Source: Epithemia pelagica
Lineage: Eukaryota > Bacillariophyta > Bacillariophyceae > Surirellales > Surirellaceae
Assembly (NCBI GenBank): GCA_946965045.2
Contig: OX337229.1
Location: 868,001 to 932,000, forward strand
Length of the DNA: 64,000 nucleotides
Reading direction: 5' to 3'
The position numbers and the translations under genes were made by a program. This document shows positions 61,781-64,000 of this stretch, one piece after another (the first letter of the stretch is position 1; each line of letters opens with the position of its first letter). The notes beneath the pieces were generated by a model that saw nothing but the letters and a program-made list of their open reading frames with translations, was not told the DNA's origin and made no database searches.

Positions 61781-63592
61781 ATGTTGTTCACCAGCACTCG
61801 CACAACACAAAGAACGACCATCCATTCCTCCTCCAGTTTCAATTCTTGCTGTTGTAATCTTTGGTTCCTCCTCCTCCTTGTCCTCCGTCTTGTCGCTGGA
61901 ACCATGGCCTACCAGCTACCATCAGCAAGGACACGCATCATGGCCCTTCGAATCACCACCACCCGGATGATGACGACGAAGTCTCGGTGGGTGGTGGGGC
62001 AACCACGCTCCGAACCAACCACAGCCTCCCACTACGTTCCAGGAACAGTTTCGTGGTTGGTTCCATCACCACAGCAACACCACCAACAACAACACCGATA
62101 CGTGCATTCCAAGACGCTACGAGCCGCCACTCGAACCCATTCGTACTACCACCACCAAGACCATGACAATCATCATGATGACTATGAGGAGGAGGAGGAT
62201 ACTCATAATCCAGAACCCCTCCCACGTCCGCCCAATCCCGCCTCCTTTTCGCGATACGAAGCGCAGTATTCGTACAGTCAGTATGCACGTCGTGATTCGC
62301 GTCGTCGTCCCTCCTACCATCGTCATCGTCCTTCCAGTACGGCACTCTTTCCACACTCCCCGGAATATGCACACGAAGAAGGAGAAGACGACGGAGACGG
62401 CGACTATTATCATGGCAACGACGACTACGACGACTATGAAGAGCAAGAGGAGGAGGAGAACAATTCTTACAACGACAACGACGACTACTATGGTGTGGAC
62501 CAAGACAAGGACCATCATCATCATCATCATAAAGACTGGAAAGACAACAATCAGCACTCTCCAAGCTACAGCAACAACAACAAGAATGGGGAACAACGGC
62601 CACGACGACAACGACAACAACAATACCCAAAACAACAATCGTACAGCAACCCTCGAACCAGAGACTCGACGCGTGGATACGAACCGAAACGTTCGTCGCA
62701 TCACCAACGTCGACCAGAGAATCGTGAACGACAATCCTTTGTTTCACAACCCGAACGATCCGAAACGAACCACAATGATAATAATCCCAATTTGGCCTGG
62801 TCCTCGCCGCAATCGTCCTTGACCTGTCCCTTTACTCGGGGGGACAAGGTAATGGTGGAAGTGACCCAATTTGGACCGCTCGGTGCCAGTGTTGACATTG
62901 TCGCCCATGCCTCGCACAATCCACAAGATATGATTGCCACCCATGAACCGCCCTTGGCCAAGGGATTGATTTATCAAGATGAAATTCGATACTTTCAACA
63001 AGGACGACACAATGTTCCCATTGTAGTGGGGGAAGTCTTGCCCGCCTATATCCTCAAGATCAAAACCGAACCGCCGCTCCAACAAGAAGAACCAGAAACT
63101 GAAGAACAAGAACAAGAACCGTTTGGCAATGGTCCCCAATCCTCCAACAACAACAAAAGGAGCAAGAACGATGACACCAATGATCTGAACCCAGTGGAAC
63201 TGGATGACTATGGACGACCCATACATCCCCGTCATCGTCGGACCTTTTCGACGAAACGATCCTATCCCCTGTACAGCATGACGGACGATGGCTTTTTCAA
63301 GTTGGACATTTGTTTGCGCATTTTTGGGAGTCAAGCCAAGGCCGAGTCTGTCGCCACGCTTGTCTTGGAACTCTTGCACAAACGGCAGTCGACCACTCCT
63401 GAGCGAGCTACCATTCCCATTGGGGACAAGTCCTCTCCGGATGAAATTGCTCGGTGGTTTCCCGGTGTGAGCAAATTGTCCTTTAAACGGGCCCTGTCGG
63501 CCCTCTACAAGCAAGGCAAGGTGGAACCCGGACGTCATTCCGTCACCTTGTTGGAGGTGGACAAAGAAGACGGAACCCATACCCACGAATAA
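61781..63592 (+). CDS. CvfB/YitL-like S1-type RNA-binding protein with winged helix
   Basis: Single exon, 603 aa. The N-terminus is hydrophobic (LWFLLLLVLRLVAGTMA) followed by YQLPS, possibly a plastid presequence with an aromatic residue at +1. A low-complexity region rich in His, Tyr, Asp and Asn (DDYDDYEEQEEEENN, a His run) spans about residues 110-340. The folded C-terminal part resembles bacterial CvfB/YitL: an S1-like strand (VMVEVTQFGPLGASVDI), GLIYQDEIRYFQQGRH, and a winged-helix end with PIGDKSSPDEIARWFPGVSK followed by FKRALSALYKQGKVE. The expected role is RNA binding or translation in an organelle, by inference from the family. Confidence 0.8.
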   Translation: MLFTSTRTTQRTTIHSSSSFNSCCCNLWFLLLLVLRLVAGTMAYQLPSARTRIMALRITTTRMMTTKSRWVVGQPRSEPTTASHYVPGTVSWLVPSPQQHHQQQHRYVHSKTLRAATRTHSYYHHQDHDNHHDDYEEEEDTHNPEPLPRPPNPASFSRYEAQYSYSQYARRDSRRRPSYHRHRPSSTALFPHSPEYAHEEGEDDGDGDYYHGNDDYDDYEEQEEEENNSYNDNDDYYGVDQDKDHHHHHHKDWKDNNQHSPSYSNNNKNGEQRPRRQRQQQYPKQQSYSNPRTRDSTRGYEPKRSSHHQRRPENRERQSFVSQPERSETNHNDNNPNLAWSSPQSSLTCPFTRGDKVMVEVTQFGPLGASVDIVAHASHNPQDMIATHEPPLAKGLIYQDEIRYFQQGRHNVPIVVGEVLPAYILKIKTEPPLQQEEPETEEQEQEPFGNGPQSSNNNKRSKNDDTNDLNPVELDDYGRPIHPRHRRTFSTKRSYPLYSMTDDGFFKLDICLRIFGSQAKAESVATLVLELLHKRQSTTPERATIPIGDKSSPDEIARWFPGVSKLSFKRALSALYKQGKVEPGRHSVTLLEVDKEDGTHTHE

Positions 63593-63888
63593 ACACAAAC
63601 AACAATGACAATTGGCATCCAGAACACTATACGGTGTGAATTCCATATGTGATCGATTAAGGATCCCTACTCTAGCTAGAGATTCATACAACAGCCACTT
63701 GCTAGTAATCCATTTGGTTTCACTTATGGCATCGTTGTAAGGCAAATTGTGCATCATGCCAACAGTGGGAGCTATGTGAGATGAACAGTTCGGCACAACA
63801 TGAAATGAACCGAAGCAATGGCATGAAAAGAACCTTCTGATATGGTTGGTACTTGAAGGTAGTCGAAATCGGTCTCTTTCCACGTCGG
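63593..63888. other. Convergent spacer
   Basis: Lies between the CvfB-like stop and the stop codon of the partial right-edge gene. A perfect CTCTAGCTAGAG palindrome is at 63670-63681. No ORF is called. Confidence 0.4.
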
Positions 63889-64000
63889 TCAGAGAGTTGT
63901 ACCAGTCATATGAGGGACAATGTGCTTCGCGGCAAATGCACGAACGATTTCGTACTGTTCATTTTTGTCCACCATATCCAGCAGGTCGAGTTCGTTGCCG
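63889..64000 (-). CDS. 3' end of an unidentified gene (partial)
   Basis: A minus-strand open frame enters from the right edge and ends in TGA at 63891-63889. The visible 36 residues include NELDLLDMVDKNEQYEIVRA and FAAKHIVPHMTG, with helix-like composition and coding-like codon use. It is too short to identify the family. The start lies outside the window. Confidence 0.5.
   Translation of the reverse strand, partial: GNELDLLDMVDKNEQYEIVRAFAAKHIVPHMTGTTL

Noticed and set aside
62744-63883. Minus-strand ORF of 379 codons opposite the CvfB-like gene
   Set aside because: It is antisense to a gene with clear domain homology; its composition mirrors the codon bias of the sense strand and it has no recognisable domain.

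Overview
This is nuclear DNA of a photosynthetic stramenopile, most probably a raphid pennate diatom. Three things point there. Genes are mostly single-exon or carry short introns of about 75-380 bp. Several N-termini have a secretory signal peptide followed by a Phe-centred 'ASAF'-type cleavage motif (AFAP, SFAP, AFVV), the hallmark of preproteins sent to a complex red-lineage plastid. The protein set (large disordered Ser/Asn/Gln-rich proteins, diatom-style LRR proteins, secreted phosphatases, FSA-type transaldolases) also fits. The species cannot be named from sequence alone. There is no rRNA, CRISPR array, integrase or intact transposon. One tRNA-like relic lies at 22.5 kb.

Layout. 0-7 kb: a secreted SGNH-like hydrolase and a six-exon PhoA-type alkaline phosphatase. 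7-12 kb: a three-module Golgi-type glycosyltransferase on the minus strand. 12-21.5 kb: two convergent giant proteins, one an array of RRxS boxes, the other an LRR-type head on a Lys/Ser-rich tail. 22.6-29 kb: a GPR107-like seven-TM protein, TIM10, an atypical SDR with a plastid presequence, and a four-exon linker histone H1. 29.7-35 kb: a secretory-type protein with two SET-like modules, then two tandem plastid-type FSA/transaldolases. 35.6-40.4 kb: a NB-ARC-like/TPR STAND NTPase. 40.8-47 kb: a plastid double-S1 protein and a small plastid preprotein in divergent orientation, then an EHD-type dynamin-like ATPase and a 3-mercaptopyruvate sulfurtransferase transcribed divergently from a 134-bp gap. 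48-54 kb: a small acidic protein and two disordered paralogues on the same strand that share three short motifs. 54.7-64 kb: plastid-type glucose-6-phosphate 1-epimerase, a probably myristoylated TPR protein, the R-SNARE Sec22, a histidine acid phosphatase, a CvfB-like S1/winged-helix protein, and the 3' end of another gene at the right edge.

How the genes relate. Most are unrelated housekeeping or lineage-specific genes without operon logic. Loose themes are plastid carbohydrate metabolism and translation (transaldolases, glucose-6-phosphate epimerase, S1 proteins, SDR), the secretory pathway (Sec22, GPR107-like, glycosyltransferase, EHD) and phosphate scavenging (alkaline and acid phosphatases). 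The best candidates for undescribed biology are the RRxS-array protein (about 14.2-15.4 kb), the paralogous disordered family with the FSFYSWS and RNNPLHK motifs (49-54 kb), the GT-GT-GT15 fusion, and the double-SET secretory protein. Exon boundaries were read from splice signals and frame continuity only; there is no transcript evidence.
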